A stretch of 64,000 nucleotides of DNA from a bacterium (GTDB lineage Bacteria > Chloroflexota > Dehalococcoidia > Tepidiformales > Tepidiformaceae): the NCBI GenBank assembly GCA_003577245.1, contig QEVS01000007.1:55698-119697 (forward strand), given 5' to 3'. A program made the translations under genes and the position numbers. The notes under the pieces were generated by a model. The model saw only the letters and a program-made list of their open reading frames with translations. It ran no database searches and was not told the origin of the DNA. Position 1 is the stretch's first letter. The number at the start of each line of letters is the position of its first letter. Shown piece by piece: positions 9,018 to 18,069 of this stretch.

Positions 9018-9977
9018 TCACTTGAAGGCGATGGCGTTCGGTGGCGAGCCGACCCCACCAAGCTTGTTCAGGGGGGCCGAGGTGAAGAAGAACTCGTAGC
9101 GGCCGTCGCGGGCGCAGTCCTCGGCAAGAGCCTCAAGGTACCAGAGCTCACCGATGGCCATGCCAAAGAGACCAATGAGGTACCAGTGCAGGAAGCCCCC
9201 CGCCTCGGGCTGCGGCGGCCACGCTTCCAGGGCCGGGCAATCGCTGCACGCGGCGACCACGTGGAGGTCCCACAGGAAACGCGCCATCGTTTCACCGGCG
9301 GCCAGCCCGGGGGCTCTCAGGTTCGCCGGGAAGGAGATGTGCCTGCGGGTTGCGCCGTCCTGCCGCAAATACCAGGCTATCCATCCCGTTCGCACGATGA
9401 GGACATCGCCCGGGCGGATGTCCACACCCTGCGCGGCCCGGCAGGCCTCGAGGTCCTCTACCGGGATTGTGACCCTGTCGCCGGCGTCGATTGGGCGGCC
9501 TTGCGACTCCAGGAAGCGCGCCACATCGAGGAGCACGCCCCTGCCTGCAATCCCGCGGCGGGCCCAGTGTTCGATGCCGCCGCGTGTCCCGGGCTGGCCG
9601 GTCACTTCCGCCGGGGTGATGCCGTTGTAGAACCCGTGCTGGGGGTGGCCGACGTGCACCAGGCTGTCCCACTGCGAGCTGGCCTGCGGGAAGAAGTTGT
9701 CGAGCGCATCATCGTGGCCGTTGGGGTTGCGGAAGATCGTCTGCCGGACGGCTCCGCGCCCGTAGAGCGGTGGCAATGGGAGCTCCATCTCCCAGTTGAG
9801 GGGGAACATCGCGCCGCGCTCGACGAGCTTCGCGGCGGCGGCTATCCGCTCGGGCGTCTGGAGGTTGAACAGGCCCACCTGGTCTTCCCGGCCGAACAGC
9901 CACCAGCCGGATTGAGGTGGCGCGCCCTCGGCCACCGGCAGTTCGTCAAACCCTGGGAGCGAATCGGGGATTGGCAA
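9018..9977 (-). CDS. cyclase family protein (kynurenine formamidase-like metal hydrolase)
   Basis: Member of the bacterial cyclase family (PF04199), related to arylformamidase. The QWDSLVHVGH stretch is the family's metal-binding region, followed by GVLLDVARFL and a WHL-type C-terminal part (LWDLHVVAACSD). I place the start at TTG 9977, giving 319 residues beginning LPIPDSLPGFDELP, because GGAGGGAGG lies 8 nt upstream and relatives begin at this point. A longer in-frame version from 10064 would add 29 low-complexity residues. The substrate is unknown; members hydrolyse amides or lactones such as N-formylkynurenine. Confidence 0.82.
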   Translation of the reverse strand: MPIPDSLPGFDELPVAEGAPPQSGWWLFGREDQVGLFNLQTPERIAAAAKLVERGAMFPLNWEMELPLPPLYGRGAVRQTIFRNPNGHDDALDNFFPQASSQWDSLVHVGHPQHGFYNGITPAEVTGQPGTRGGIEHWARRGIAGRGVLLDVARFLESQGRPIDAGDRVTIPVEDLEACRAAQGVDIRPGDVLIVRTGWIAWYLRQDGATRRHISFPANLRAPGLAAGETMARFLWDLHVVAACSDCPALEAWPPQPEAGGFLHWYLIGLFGMAIGELWYLEALAEDCARDGRYEFFFTSAPLNKLGGVGSPPNAIAFK

Positions 9978-10099
9978 GTCTGGCCTCCCTCCAGGACCGG
10001 GCTGGGAATGGCATTCTTCGTGGCAGAACGGGCCGTGGTCAAGTCGCGACTGGACCGCGGCCAAGCGGTCACGGCAAGATCAGCAGAGAGGTTGCCGTT

Positions 10100-10327
10100 G
10101 TGAACACGGGCATTTCTCCGTTTGTGGTTGCGGCCCGGATCCTTTCCGTCATCGGGATGGGGTTGACGGCCGCTGTCGCCATCCTCCTGGCCCTGGTGCC
10201 CGAATGGCTCTGGGCGGGCGCCGCGGCACTCGCCTTTCTGCCGTTCCTCGGCCTCATCGTGCTGGTCGAGCGCTATTCCGTTCGACATGGACTCATTGGT
10301 GTCAATCCGCCGGCCAGGCGCGATTAG
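10100..10327 (+). CDS. small two-helix membrane protein, unknown function
   Basis: 75 residues from GTG 10100, which has AGAGAGG about 8 nt upstream. Two predicted membrane helices (about 7-30 and 36-57) are followed by a short basic tail ending in PPARRD. The 3' end overlaps the next gene, a lipoprotein, by 41 bp in another frame, so the two are probably co-transcribed. No family recognised. A longer in-frame version from 9917 would run antisense to the cyclase gene and is unlikely. Confidence 0.6.
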   Translation: MNTGISPFVVAARILSVIGMGLTAAVAILLALVPEWLWAGAAALAFLPFLGLIVLVERYSVRHGLIGVNPPARRD

Positions 10328-10961
10328 CCGCCTCTGGTTGGGCGCTGCGCTGGCGCTGCTGGCCGCCTGCGGCAGTGGCGATGAGGGCGCTGTTGGCGTC
10401 CCTGCCGAGATGGCGTGCAACACAACCGACCTCGGCGGGGAGTTCCATCTCCTCACGGAAGGGGAGGTCTCGGTGCGCAACCTCGCAGACCTCGCAGACG
10501 ATGCCGGCGGGCGAGCGCGCGAGCTGCGGTTGGCGGGACTGCGCGGTGGCAGGTTCAGCTACTGGGAGGAGCAGGTTGGCCGGCCGCCGTTCGATCTCCC
10601 GGCGCAGGCACTCTGCCAGGCGCTGGAGTTCGGGAGCGAGGCCGAGGCGGAGCGGTTTGTGCGCGAGCTGAGGGCTGAGCCCGGGAAGCTTGCGACCACG
10701 GCCATGACGTGGCTCCCGCGGGGGCAGCGGGAGGCGGAAGAGGTGCCCCTCACCACCGCACCGGCGCTGCCTGCCGGGGCCCGCGCTTTCCGCATTGCCG
10801 CAAACGGCCCAGGTCCGGACGTCGAGCTCTACGCAGTCTTCGCGCCAAACGGGCGCTATGTGCAGAGTGTGCACGTCTCCGGCGGACGGCACGTCGAGGA
10901 TGCTCTCGCGATGATGGAGAGCCTCGCGGGCAGGACTCGCATCCTCACCGCCGCGCGCTGA
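10287..10961 (+). CDS. predicted lipoprotein, unknown function
   Basis: 224 residues with a lipoprotein signal peptide: a basic n-region, a hydrophobic stretch ALALLAAC and a lipobox cysteine at about residue 28, followed by GSGDEG. The mature part contains two further cysteines (MACNTTD, QALCQAL) that could form a disulfide, and no family is recognised. It overlaps the preceding membrane-protein gene by 41 bp and converges with the cyclophilin gene. Probably anchored on the outer face of the plasma membrane. Confidence 0.7.
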   Translation: MDSLVSIRRPGAISRLWLGAALALLAACGSGDEGAVGVPAEMACNTTDLGGEFHLLTEGEVSVRNLADLADDAGGRARELRLAGLRGGRFSYWEEQVGRPPFDLPAQALCQALEFGSEAEAERFVRELRAEPGKLATTAMTWLPRGQREAEEVPLTTAPALPAGARAFRIAANGPGPDVELYAVFAPNGRYVQSVHVSGGRHVEDALAMMESLAGRTRILTAAR

Positions 10962-10973
10962 CAGCTTCGCCCG

Positions 10974-11783
10974 TTACTTCGGCGATTCGGTGATCGTGAC
11001 CGAACGCATCACGTCACCCTTTGCGAGCCTGTCAACGACGTCCATGCCGCTCGTAACTTCGGCGAACGGGTAGAACTTCTCGCCGCCCTTGCTGTCGAAG
11101 TCGAGGCCAACGTTGTTCTTCAGGTTGATGAAGAACTGGCTTCCGAACTGGCCCGAACCCGAGACCTTGGCCATGGAGACCGTGCCGCGCGTGTTCTTGA
11201 TTTCGTTCGGCTCGTCCTTCGTGGTGTAGCCGGGGCCGCCCGTGCCGTTCCCCTTGGGGTCGCCGCCCTGGACCACGAAGTTCGGCTCAACCCGGTGGAA
11301 GGTGAGTCCGTCGAAATACCCCTTCTGGGCCAGGAAGACAAAGCTGTTCACGGTGTTGGGGGCCACATCGGCGCGAAGCTTGAGCACAATGTCGCCCTTG
11401 TCGGTCTTGATGGTGGCGGTGTACTGCTTGGTGGCGGCGTCAATCACCTGTTCCGCCTGGGTGAAGACGCGCGGGTCCGGGGTCGGTGAAGTGGCCGGTG
11501 TTTCGCTGGCCACGGGGGAAGCGCTGGGATCAATGGTGGGCGTGGCGGTAGCGTCGGGAACCGAAGGGTCGGCGCTGGAGGACTGGGCAACCGCCGCGAT
11601 CAGGACCCCGCCAATCATGATGGCGGCGCCAATGATGTAGAACACCTTCACGTTCGCGAGCAGGTTCATGGGAAAGCCGGGCCGGAACTTCTCGGCCGGG
11701 GCGCTCCCGCCGGCGCTGTAGGTGCGGCGGCGCACCGGCGCCTGGCGCAGGTGCTGCTGCTCCCGTTTCTTTTGCTTGGGCAC
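10974..11783 (-). CDS. membrane-anchored cyclophilin-type peptidyl-prolyl isomerase
   Basis: 269 residues from GTG 11783. A basic cytoplasmic N-terminus (MPKQKKREQQHL) leads to one membrane helix at about 45-66, a Ser/Thr/Pro/Ala-rich linker (67-105) and a cyclophilin domain (about 115-266). The domain has GYFDGLTFHRVEPNFVVQGGD, here split as GYFDGLTFHRV and FVVQGGDP, plus QFGSQFFI, the catalytic core of the family. It would catalyse proline isomerisation of exported proteins at the membrane surface. It is monocistronic with a TATACT-type promoter upstream (11849-11878). Confidence 0.9.
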   Translation of the reverse strand: MPKQKKREQQHLRQAPVRRRTYSAGGSAPAEKFRPGFPMNLLANVKVFYIIGAAIMIGGVLIAAVAQSSSADPSVPDATATPTIDPSASPVASETPATSPTPDPRVFTQAEQVIDAATKQYTATIKTDKGDIVLKLRADVAPNTVNSFVFLAQKGYFDGLTFHRVEPNFVVQGGDPKGNGTGGPGYTTKDEPNEIKNTRGTVSMAKVSGSGQFGSQFFINLKNNVGLDFDSKGGEKFYPFAEVTSGMDVVDRLAKGDVMRSVTITESPK

Positions 11784-11848
11784 TGTGTCGAAACCTCGTT
11801 TCGGGGGGCGAAGCGGCAGGGCTGAACGCGCTTCGCGCCATTGTTGGC

Positions 11849-11878
11849 AGTATACGAACGCACCCCGCTAGCGGCCAA
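11849..11878 (-). promoter_or_regulatory. promoter for the cyclophilin gene
   Basis: On the minus strand: -35 TTGGCC (11878-11873), 18 nt spacer, -10 TATACT (11854-11849). The leader to the GTG at 11783 is about 58 nt. Confidence 0.5.
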
Positions 11879-11972
11879 ACCACGAGGAAAGCAATTCGTT
11901 AAGGCGCCTTTGAATGAGTCATTCGGCCGCAGGACGTAGACTTTCGCCATTACCAAAGGAGGCGATCGGCGA

Positions 11973-12758
11973 ATGGATATCAAAGGTGGCGCCACAATCA
12001 TTACCGGGTCGGCCACGGGCGTTGGCGCGGCGTGCGCGAAGATGCTCGCGGCCAGGGGCTGCAACGTGGTTATCAACTACACGCGGAGCGAGGCGGAGGC
12101 GAAGGAGACCGAGGCCGCCTGCCGTGGCCTGGGCGTGGAGACCCTGCTCTGCAAGGCCGACGTCGCCAGTGATGCCGACTGCCGCCGCATCGCGGCAGAA
12201 ACGATGGCGAAATGGGGCCGCATTGACGCGCTCATCAATAATGCCGGGACCACTTCCTTCATGGACCACGCGAACCTCGAGGGCCTTTCGGCTGAGGACT
12301 TCCAGCGCATCTACGCCGTGAACGTCATCGGCCCCTTCCAGATGACGCGTGCGGTCACACCCCACATGAAAGCTGCCGGGCGTGGAGCCATTGTCAACAT
12401 CTCGTCGATTGCCGGTGTGATGGGGATCGGCAGCTCCATCGCCTACACGGCGTCGAAGGGCGCGCTGAACACGATGACGCTTTCCCTCGCTCGTGCGCTG
12501 GGCCCGGAGATACGCGTCAATACAGTGTGCCCCGGGTTCATCCAGGGCCGCTGGCTGCGGGGCGGGCTGGGCGACGCCGTGTATGAGGCCGCTCTCGCCG
12601 CGCAAGAGCGCACCACACCCCTGCGCAAGGCCGGCACCCCGGAAGATATGGCCCAGGCCGCGGTCTGGTTCGTTGAGGGCGCGGACCTTATCACGGGCGA
12701 GTTCCTGATCGTGGACGCCGGCTCGCACCTTTCGGGAGCACCGCTCATTGCAAGGTAG
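11973..12758 (+). CDS. SDR family oxidoreductase (3-oxoacyl-ACP reductase-like)
   Basis: 261-residue classical short-chain dehydrogenase. TGSATGVG at about 10-17 is the TGxxxGxG nucleotide-binding loop, NNAG follows at about 90, and the catalytic Ser and YxxxK appear in NISSIAG and YTASK. The C-terminus has the usual DGG-like end (IVDAGSHL). It reduces or oxidises a carbonyl/alcohol with NAD(P)H; the substrate cannot be read from sequence. The start ATG has an AAAGGAGG Shine-Dalgarno 10 nt upstream and a TAGACT -10 at 11937-11942. Monocistronic. Confidence 0.9.
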   Translation: MDIKGGATIITGSATGVGAACAKMLAARGCNVVINYTRSEAEAKETEAACRGLGVETLLCKADVASDADCRRIAAETMAKWGRIDALINNAGTTSFMDHANLEGLSAEDFQRIYAVNVIGPFQMTRAVTPHMKAAGRGAIVNISSIAGVMGIGSSIAYTASKGALNTMTLSLARALGPEIRVNTVCPGFIQGRWLRGGLGDAVYEAALAAQERTTPLRKAGTPEDMAQAAVWFVEGADLITGEFLIVDAGSHLSGAPLIAR

Positions 12759-12809
12759 CCTGCCGATAACCAGCAGGCGAGCATGATGTACGCGCCCCAT
12801 CGAAGCTGC

Positions 12810-12815
12810 TATTAT
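12810..12815 (+). promoter_or_regulatory. -10 hexamer TATTAT upstream of the surface-protein gene
   Basis: TATTAT ends 10 nt before the ATG at 12826, so the transcript would have almost no leader. No clear -35 or Shine-Dalgarno. Confidence 0.4.
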
Positions 12816-12825
12816 CTCGCCCGCG

Positions 12826-14982
12826 ATGGGGCGGACCTGGCTGCCGGCGCTTCTCATCCCCTTCGTGCTCGGAGCACTGGCGCTGTCCCTTGCGCCGCGC
12901 GGGGCCACGGCAACGGAGCTGCTGGCCAACGCCGGGTTCGAGAGCTGGGCCGCGGGTGTCCCTGCCTCGTGGCACGTAGACGGTGGGCCGGCCTCGGAGG
13001 AGGCCGCGAACACCGTCGATGGGAAGGCGGTGCGCGTCTCCGGGCCTGACATCGTGGGCGTTTGGCAGCGCGTCCAGGTCCAGGAGGGCGCCCTCTACGA
13101 GGCCTCGGTCCATGTAGCGGGCGACCCCGGAACGCGGGCCCGCCTGAAGCTGGCCTTCGAGGATGGCGGCTTCTCTCAAGCCGGCATGCCCTACACCTCC
13201 CAGGACACGGCAGTGGGGAGCAGCTACGCGTCCCGCCTGGTGGCAGCGGTGGCGCCCGCAGGGGCGGAGTGGGTGGTCTTCGTTATCGAGTTCTTGCCGG
13301 GTGGCGGTGCAACGGTTGAAGGCCTTGCCGACCAGGCCTCGTTGATTATGGCCGCAGCACCCGAACCAACCGCAACGCCAGAGCCAACCAGCACTCCGAC
13401 CGGGCCAGCGGCCACCGCCACCGAACCGGGCGAGTCCCCCACCGGTGTGCCGTCCACGTCGAACACGGCACAGGCCAGCCCGGCTGGCACCTCAACAGCG
13501 GGGGCCTCAGCAACCAAGTCAGCAACGGCCACACGAACAGCAACCGCGCCCTCCGGGGGAGGCGGGAGCGGAGGGGTCAAGATAGGAACGCCGACGAAGA
13601 CACCTACCCCCTTGCCCACGTCGACCCCGACGCGTCCGGCCGGGCAGAGCGCAGGCGACAGCACGTGGGAACTGGTGAACGGAGGATTCGAGCTGGCCGC
13701 CGAAGGCAAGCCCCATTACTGGAGCAAGTACGGTGGCGAGATTGGCCTCGAAGGCGCCGCGTTCGAAGGCTCCTACGCGGCCACCCTCACGTCGGAGACC
13801 ACATCGACGAAGTGGCTTTACCAGGCCGTGCGCGTGCGCCCGGGGGCCTGGTACCGGTCCACGGCCATGGGGCGAATGTCCGTCGGGTCGGGCGAGGTCT
13901 TCCTGCGGCTCACGTGGTACGAGAGCGAGGACGGAAGCGGGACGGCGATCGATAGCGCCGACAGCGAGACGGCGCCGGGCCGCAACTGGGCGCTGCTCTC
14001 GGTGACCGCCCGGGCGCCCGCGGGGGCGAATTCCGTTCGCGTGCGCCTCATGCTTCGCCCCGGGGGCCATTGCATGGCCGCGTTCGACGCGGTGGAGCTC
14101 GCCGAGACGGCGCCGCAGGGCCCGGAGGCCACCCTCACACCTACGGCCACCGCAACGGTGGCGAACCCGGCAACGGCCGACGCCCCGTCGCCCACTCGCG
14201 GAACCTTCGCGCAAGAAGGCGGCCCTGCCGGGGGCAGGGTAGCCGGGGCGGTGTCCGGGTCACCGGGTGCGATGCCCGTGCGTATCTCGGAGATCATGAG
14301 CGACCCTCCCGAGCCGGGCCGCGACAGCGCGTACGAATGGGTGGAGCTGGTGAACGCCGGGGTCGACGCTGTCGACCTTGGTGGATGGCGGATTGGAGAC
14401 GCGAACAGCCTGGACACCCTCCCCGCCTATATCCTTGGTGCGGGCAGTTATGTCGTGGTTGCCGGTAAGTCGGCCGGGCTGCCTGCGAGCATTGTGGTCT
14501 TGCGGGTTGTGGATGGAGAGATCGGTAGCGGCCTCAATAACACGGGCGACAGGGTGCGCCTGCTTGGCCCCGATAGTGAAGCGGTTGACACCATCTCCTA
14601 CGGCGACGACACGACAGTGTTCGAGCCGCCCCCGCCCGCTCCCGGCACGGGAAAGACAATCGGAGTTCTAGACCCGGCCGCCAACCGGAGCGAGATGAAC
14701 TGGGCTCTAACGGACCGTCCTTCTCCCGGCGAACCAAACGTGTTCGGCGCGCAGACCGTGCACACTGGCACAGGAACGGCGACGTCCCGGGGTGAAAGCG
14801 CTTCCGCGACACCCGGGACAGCGGCTGCAGGAGCGGCGGTGGACGTGGAGCGCGGCAATGGCTCGAGTGCGGTACCGTGGGTTCTGCTGGGAGGAATGGC
14901 GGGCGTGGGGCTGTTCGGCCTGGGGAGCCTCGCCCGGCGGGCCGTTCCAGGAATCTGGCCAAGGTCGAAACGTGACGATTGA
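12826..14982 (+). CDS. secreted surface protein: two CBM-like domains, lamin-tail domain, C-terminal membrane anchor
   Basis: 718 residues. A signal peptide (about 1-27) precedes a beta-rich domain with NAGFESWAAGVPASW (about 30-160), typical of CBM4/9-like carbohydrate-binding modules. A Thr/Pro/Ala linker of the PTATPEPT kind follows (175-280), then a second CBM-like domain (about 283-425, WELVNGGFEL) and another linker. A lamin-tail domain comes next (about 485-600; ISEIMSDPP, YEWVELVNAG). Last is a membrane helix (about 680-700) with a basic tail RSKRDD. The architecture suggests a large cell-surface adhesin or scaffold bound to the membrane. The stop overlaps rluB by 11 bp. Confidence 0.8.
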   Translation: MGRTWLPALLIPFVLGALALSLAPRGATATELLANAGFESWAAGVPASWHVDGGPASEEAANTVDGKAVRVSGPDIVGVWQRVQVQEGALYEASVHVAGDPGTRARLKLAFEDGGFSQAGMPYTSQDTAVGSSYASRLVAAVAPAGAEWVVFVIEFLPGGGATVEGLADQASLIMAAAPEPTATPEPTSTPTGPAATATEPGESPTGVPSTSNTAQASPAGTSTAGASATKSATATRTATAPSGGGGSGGVKIGTPTKTPTPLPTSTPTRPAGQSAGDSTWELVNGGFELAAEGKPHYWSKYGGEIGLEGAAFEGSYAATLTSETTSTKWLYQAVRVRPGAWYRSTAMGRMSVGSGEVFLRLTWYESEDGSGTAIDSADSETAPGRNWALLSVTARAPAGANSVRVRLMLRPGGHCMAAFDAVELAETAPQGPEATLTPTATATVANPATADAPSPTRGTFAQEGGPAGGRVAGAVSGSPGAMPVRISEIMSDPPEPGRDSAYEWVELVNAGVDAVDLGGWRIGDANSLDTLPAYILGAGSYVVVAGKSAGLPASIVVLRVVDGEIGSGLNNTGDRVRLLGPDSEAVDTISYGDDTTVFEPPPPAPGTGKTIGVLDPAANRSEMNWALTDRPSPGEPNVFGAQTVHTGTGTATSRGESASATPGTAAAGAAVDVERGNGSSAVPWVLLGGMAGVGLFGLGSLARRAVPGIWPRSKRDD

Positions 14983-15754
14983 ACGGCTGCAGAAGATCCT
15001 TTCGAACGCGGGCGTGGCCTCGCGGCGAGTGGCTGAGGAGATGATCCTGGCCGGGCGCGTGGCCGTGAATGGCACCGTTCGCGATACCCTCGGAGCGCGC
15101 GCCGACCCGGACGTGGACGAGGTCACCGTGGATGGAGTCCCTGTGCTGAAGGGCCGGTACAGGTACTTCATGCTCAACAAGCCCGCCGGCTTCATCACCA
15201 CCGCGCGCGATGAACGTGGCCGGGAAACGGCGCTCGACCTCGTTCCGATCGGAGACGTGCAGCTTCACTCCGTAGGGAGGCTCGACCGCGACAGCGAGGG
15301 CCTGCTGCTGCTCACGAACGATGGCCATCTGACGGACCTGCTCACCCACCCGCGCTACGAGGTTGAGAAGGAGTACCTCGTGGCAATCGACGTTCCGCTG
15401 GCCGAGCGCGACCTGCAGCGCCTGGTGCGCGGAATAGAGGAGGGCGGGGAGCGGCTCAGGGCGGCCGCGGCCCGGCGTAGCGCTGCTCCTGCACCCGGCC
15501 CCGGAGAGGAGGTCGTACAGGCGGGCGAGTGGGTTCTGCTGGTGCTGCGTCAGGGGCGCAACCGGGAGGTAAGGCGCCTGCTTGAGGCGCTCGGGAGGCG
15601 CGTGCTGCACCTGCGCCGGATTCGTGTGGGGCCTGTGCACCTGGGGACGCTCGGCTCGGGTGCGTTCCGGGAACTCGCGCCCGAGGAGGTGGAGGCCCTC
15701 TACGCGGCGGCAAAGGTGGCTGAGGCGAACGAAGGCGCCGCGCCGCGGGCCTGA
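14972..15754 (+). CDS. rluB: 23S rRNA pseudouridine synthase, RluB/RsuA family
   Basis: 260 residues from GTG 14972. An S4 RNA-binding domain (about 1-60; RLQKILSNAGVASRR) precedes the catalytic domain with GRLDRDSEGLLLLTNDG, whose Asp is the pseudouridylation nucleophile. The family modifies 23S (RluB) or 16S (RsuA) rRNA. The position next to cmk matches the widespread rluB-cmk order, so RluB is the better guess. The start lies inside the 3' end of the upstream surface-protein gene; a longer in-frame extension through that gene is not credible because S4 proteins begin here. Confidence 0.88.
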   Translation: MTIERLQKILSNAGVASRRVAEEMILAGRVAVNGTVRDTLGARADPDVDEVTVDGVPVLKGRYRYFMLNKPAGFITTARDERGRETALDLVPIGDVQLHSVGRLDRDSEGLLLLTNDGHLTDLLTHPRYEVEKEYLVAIDVPLAERDLQRLVRGIEEGGERLRAAAARRSAAPAPGPGEEVVQAGEWVLLVLRQGRNREVRRLLEALGRRVLHLRRIRVGPVHLGTLGSGAFRELAPEEVEALYAAAKVAEANEGAAPRA

Positions 15755-15768
15755 ACCGTTGGCCCGCG

Positions 15769-16473
15769 ATGGCATACGATCCGCGCGATGTGATTGACCG
15801 TTCGCGACTCCCTTCGCCAATCGCGATCGATGGCCCGGCCGCCTCGGGCAAGTCGACCCTCGGCCATGCCCTGGCAGAGGAGTTCGGGTACACGTTCCTC
15901 GATACGGGATTGATGTACCGGGCCTTCACGCTGGCAGCCCTTCGTGAGGGCGTGTTGGCCACCGATGAGACCGCGTGCACGCTTCTGGCGGAGACTGTGG
16001 GGATGCGCGTGGAGGCCGGTGAAACCACAGTTATCTTCCTGGACCACGAAGACGTCACGGAATGGCTGCGCTCGCCTGAGGTAGAGGCTAACGTAAGCGC
16101 CTACAGCGCCATCCGCGGGGTCAGGGAGGAGCTCGTCCGCAAGCAGCGCGAAATCGCCTGCACGGGCCCGGTGGTCCTGGCCGGCCGCGACATCGGCACC
16201 GTTGTCCTGCCCGATGCGCCTCTGAAGTTCTACCTGGTCGCCTCCGAGGATGCGCGTGCACGGAGGCGTGCGGCCCAGGCCGGCGCCTGGGGCGTCAATC
16301 AGCGCACCGGCGATGCTCATCGGGATATCGCGGGCAGGGATACGGTGGATAGCTCGCGGGCGGCAAGCCCGCTTCGTGCGGCCTCCGACGCGATTGTGGT
16401 GGATACGACCGATATGGGACTTCAAGACGTGGTGGACCTTGTCCTGGAGAGGGTGCGATGCGCCGCTTCGTGA
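15769..16473 (+). CDS. cmk: cytidylate kinase
   Basis: 234 residues. It phosphorylates CMP/dCMP with ATP. The P-loop is GPAASGKST (about residues 22-30). LDTGLMYRAFT is the nucleotide-binding segment typical of Cmk, and AGRDIGTVVLPDA follows. ATG 15769 is the first start. GTG 15790 in the same frame would give a protein 7 residues shorter, closer to the family N-terminus, and has a TACGAT -10 ending 9 nt before it. It overlaps plsC by 16 bp, so cmk, plsC, ispH and the radical SAM gene form one operon. Confidence 0.92.
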   Translation: MAYDPRDVIDRSRLPSPIAIDGPAASGKSTLGHALAEEFGYTFLDTGLMYRAFTLAALREGVLATDETACTLLAETVGMRVEAGETTVIFLDHEDVTEWLRSPEVEANVSAYSAIRGVREELVRKQREIACTGPVVLAGRDIGTVVLPDAPLKFYLVASEDARARRRAAQAGAWGVNQRTGDAHRDIAGRDTVDSSRAASPLRAASDAIVVDTTDMGLQDVVDLVLERVRCAAS

Positions 16474-17165
16474 AGCTCTCGACGTACGTTCCCGCCTGCT
16501 ACTGGTGGGCCACGTTTTCGTTGCGGGTCTTGCTGACATTGGTCGCGCGCTGGAAGGTCGTGGGCCGGGAGAACGTTCCCCCGAGCGGCGCGCTCATCGT
16601 AGTCTCGAACCACCTGAACAATGCCGACCCGCCGATCCTGGCCGCAGGCGTCGCGCGGCGGAGGATTCGCTACATGGCCAAGGTTGAGCTCTTCAAGTGG
16701 CCCTTCGGGATCTTTCCGCGGTTGTACGGCGCGTTTCCCGTGAGGCGTTTCGAAGCCGATGTAGCGGCAATGCTGAATGCCGAACGAATCCTGAAGCGCG
16801 GAGAAGTGCTCGGTATGTTCCCGGAGGGGACCCGCAGCAGGACTGGCTCGCTCGGCAAGCCCCACCCCGGCACGGCGCTGATTGCCCTGCGCACGGGCGC
16901 CACTCTCCTTCCCTGCGCGATTGCCGGGACAGAGGTGCTTGGCAGGCCCTGGAATGCCCTGCGGCGGCCGCGGTTTACGGTCGTGATCGGGAGGCCGATG
17001 ACAGTCGAGAGGGTGAGGCGGCCCGGCGAAAAGGAAGTGAACGAGCTCACCGAGCGCCTTTTTGCGGAGATTTGCAAGCTGTTACCAGCGCAATACCTTG
17101 GCGCCTATACTGGATCAGGAGATTCCTCCCGGACTGACGATGGTACAGATCCTCCGAGCCAGTGA
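16458..17165 (+). CDS. plsC: 1-acyl-sn-glycerol-3-phosphate acyltransferase
   Basis: 235-residue PlsC-family acyltransferase that makes phosphatidic acid at the inner membrane face. The HX4D motif is NHLNNAD (about residue 52-57) and the second block is FPEGTRSRTG. An N-terminal hydrophobic stretch (about 10-30) probably associates with the membrane. It overlaps cmk upstream by 16 bp, and ispH begins inside its 3' end (26 bp overlap). Assignment by motif is strong; substrate could be another lysophospholipid. Confidence 0.88.
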   Translation: MRRFVKLSTYVPACYWWATFSLRVLLTLVARWKVVGRENVPPSGALIVVSNHLNNADPPILAAGVARRRIRYMAKVELFKWPFGIFPRLYGAFPVRRFEADVAAMLNAERILKRGEVLGMFPEGTRSRTGSLGKPHPGTALIALRTGATLLPCAIAGTEVLGRPWNALRRPRFTVVIGRPMTVERVRRPGEKEVNELTERLFAEICKLLPAQYLGAYTGSGDSSRTDDGTDPPSQ

Positions 17166-18069
17166 GATGGGCTTCTGCATGGGCGTTCGCCGCGCCGTGC
17201 AGATCATGGAGTCAGAGGCCACACCGGAGACCCCGGTCTTCAGCGTTGGCGAGATCGTCCACAACCCGTACGTGGTGGAGCGGTTGGAGCGGTCGGGCGT
17301 GCTTCAGCTCCCCGGCCCCGACGAGGTGGACGGGGACATCGGCGCCGAGACCGCGCGCCGCGTGCAGCAGGGCCGGGTGGCCATCACCGCCCATGGCGTG
17401 GGGGAGAGAGTGGTGCGCCAGCTGCGCGAAAGCGGCCTCGAGATCGTGGACACGACCTGCCCGATCGTCACACGCGCTCAGCGCTACGGACAGAAGTTCG
17501 TGCGCGAGGGCTGGCACGTCGTCATCTTCGGCGACCCGGGGCACAAGGAAGTCCGGGGGATCATGGGCTGGACGTTCGATCGCGGCGGCGCATCCCACGC
17601 CTCTATTGCCGAGAGCGCGGACCTGGAGTACCTGCGGCGTTTCGTGACGGATTTCCCGGGCGGGTTCCCCAGCAAGGTCGGGGTGATGGCCCAGACCACG
17701 CACAAGATGGAGGACTTCGCCCGCTTCGTCGCGAACCTGATGCTGCTCCAGCGCGACGGCAATTTCGAGCTCCATGTGGTGAACACGCTCTGCCACGCCA
17801 CCACCGGTCAACAGGAGGCGGCGGCCGTACTTGCGCGCCGGGTTGAGGTGATGGTCGTTGTCGGGGGCCGCAAGAGCGCCAATACGCGCCACCTGAAAGA
17901 GGTCTGCGAAGAGCAGGGAACGCGCGCCTACCACATTGAGGGCGCCGACGAATTGCAGGCTTCGTGGTTCGCAGGGGTAGAACGGATCGGCCTGACCGCC
18001 GGCGCATCGACGCCGGACGACTCGGTCGATCATGTGGAGGCGCGCATCAGGGAGCTGGTGATGCGATGA
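17140..18069 (+). CDS. ispH: 4-hydroxy-3-methylbut-2-enyl diphosphate reductase
   Basis: 309 residues from ATG 17140. Last enzyme of the MEP isoprenoid pathway, reducing HMBPP to IPP/DMAPP with a [4Fe-4S] cluster. The three cluster cysteines are visible: Cys13 in EMGFCMGV, Cys107 in DTTCPIV and Cys218 in NTLCHATT. Conserved histidines sit in IVHNPYV and AHGVGE, and TTGQQ is also present. A TATACT -10 lies at 17106-17111 inside plsC, suggesting an internal promoter. The stop overlaps the next start in ATGA. It needs reduced ferredoxin or flavodoxin, and two ferredoxin genes lie 1.5 kb downstream in the same run. Confidence 0.95.
   Translation: MVQILRASEMGFCMGVRRAVQIMESEATPETPVFSVGEIVHNPYVVERLERSGVLQLPGPDEVDGDIGAETARRVQQGRVAITAHGVGERVVRQLRESGLEIVDTTCPIVTRAQRYGQKFVREGWHVVIFGDPGHKEVRGIMGWTFDRGGASHASIAESADLEYLRRFVTDFPGGFPSKVGVMAQTTHKMEDFARFVANLMLLQRDGNFELHVVNTLCHATTGQQEAAAVLARRVEVMVVVGGRKSANTRHLKEVCEEQGTRAYHIEGADELQASWFAGVERIGLTAGASTPDDSVDHVEARIRELVMR

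Noticed and set aside
9978..10064. 29-residue N-terminal extension of the cyclase-family gene
   Set aside because: The TTG at 9977 has GGAGG at the right spacing and matches family N-termini; the extension is low-complexity.
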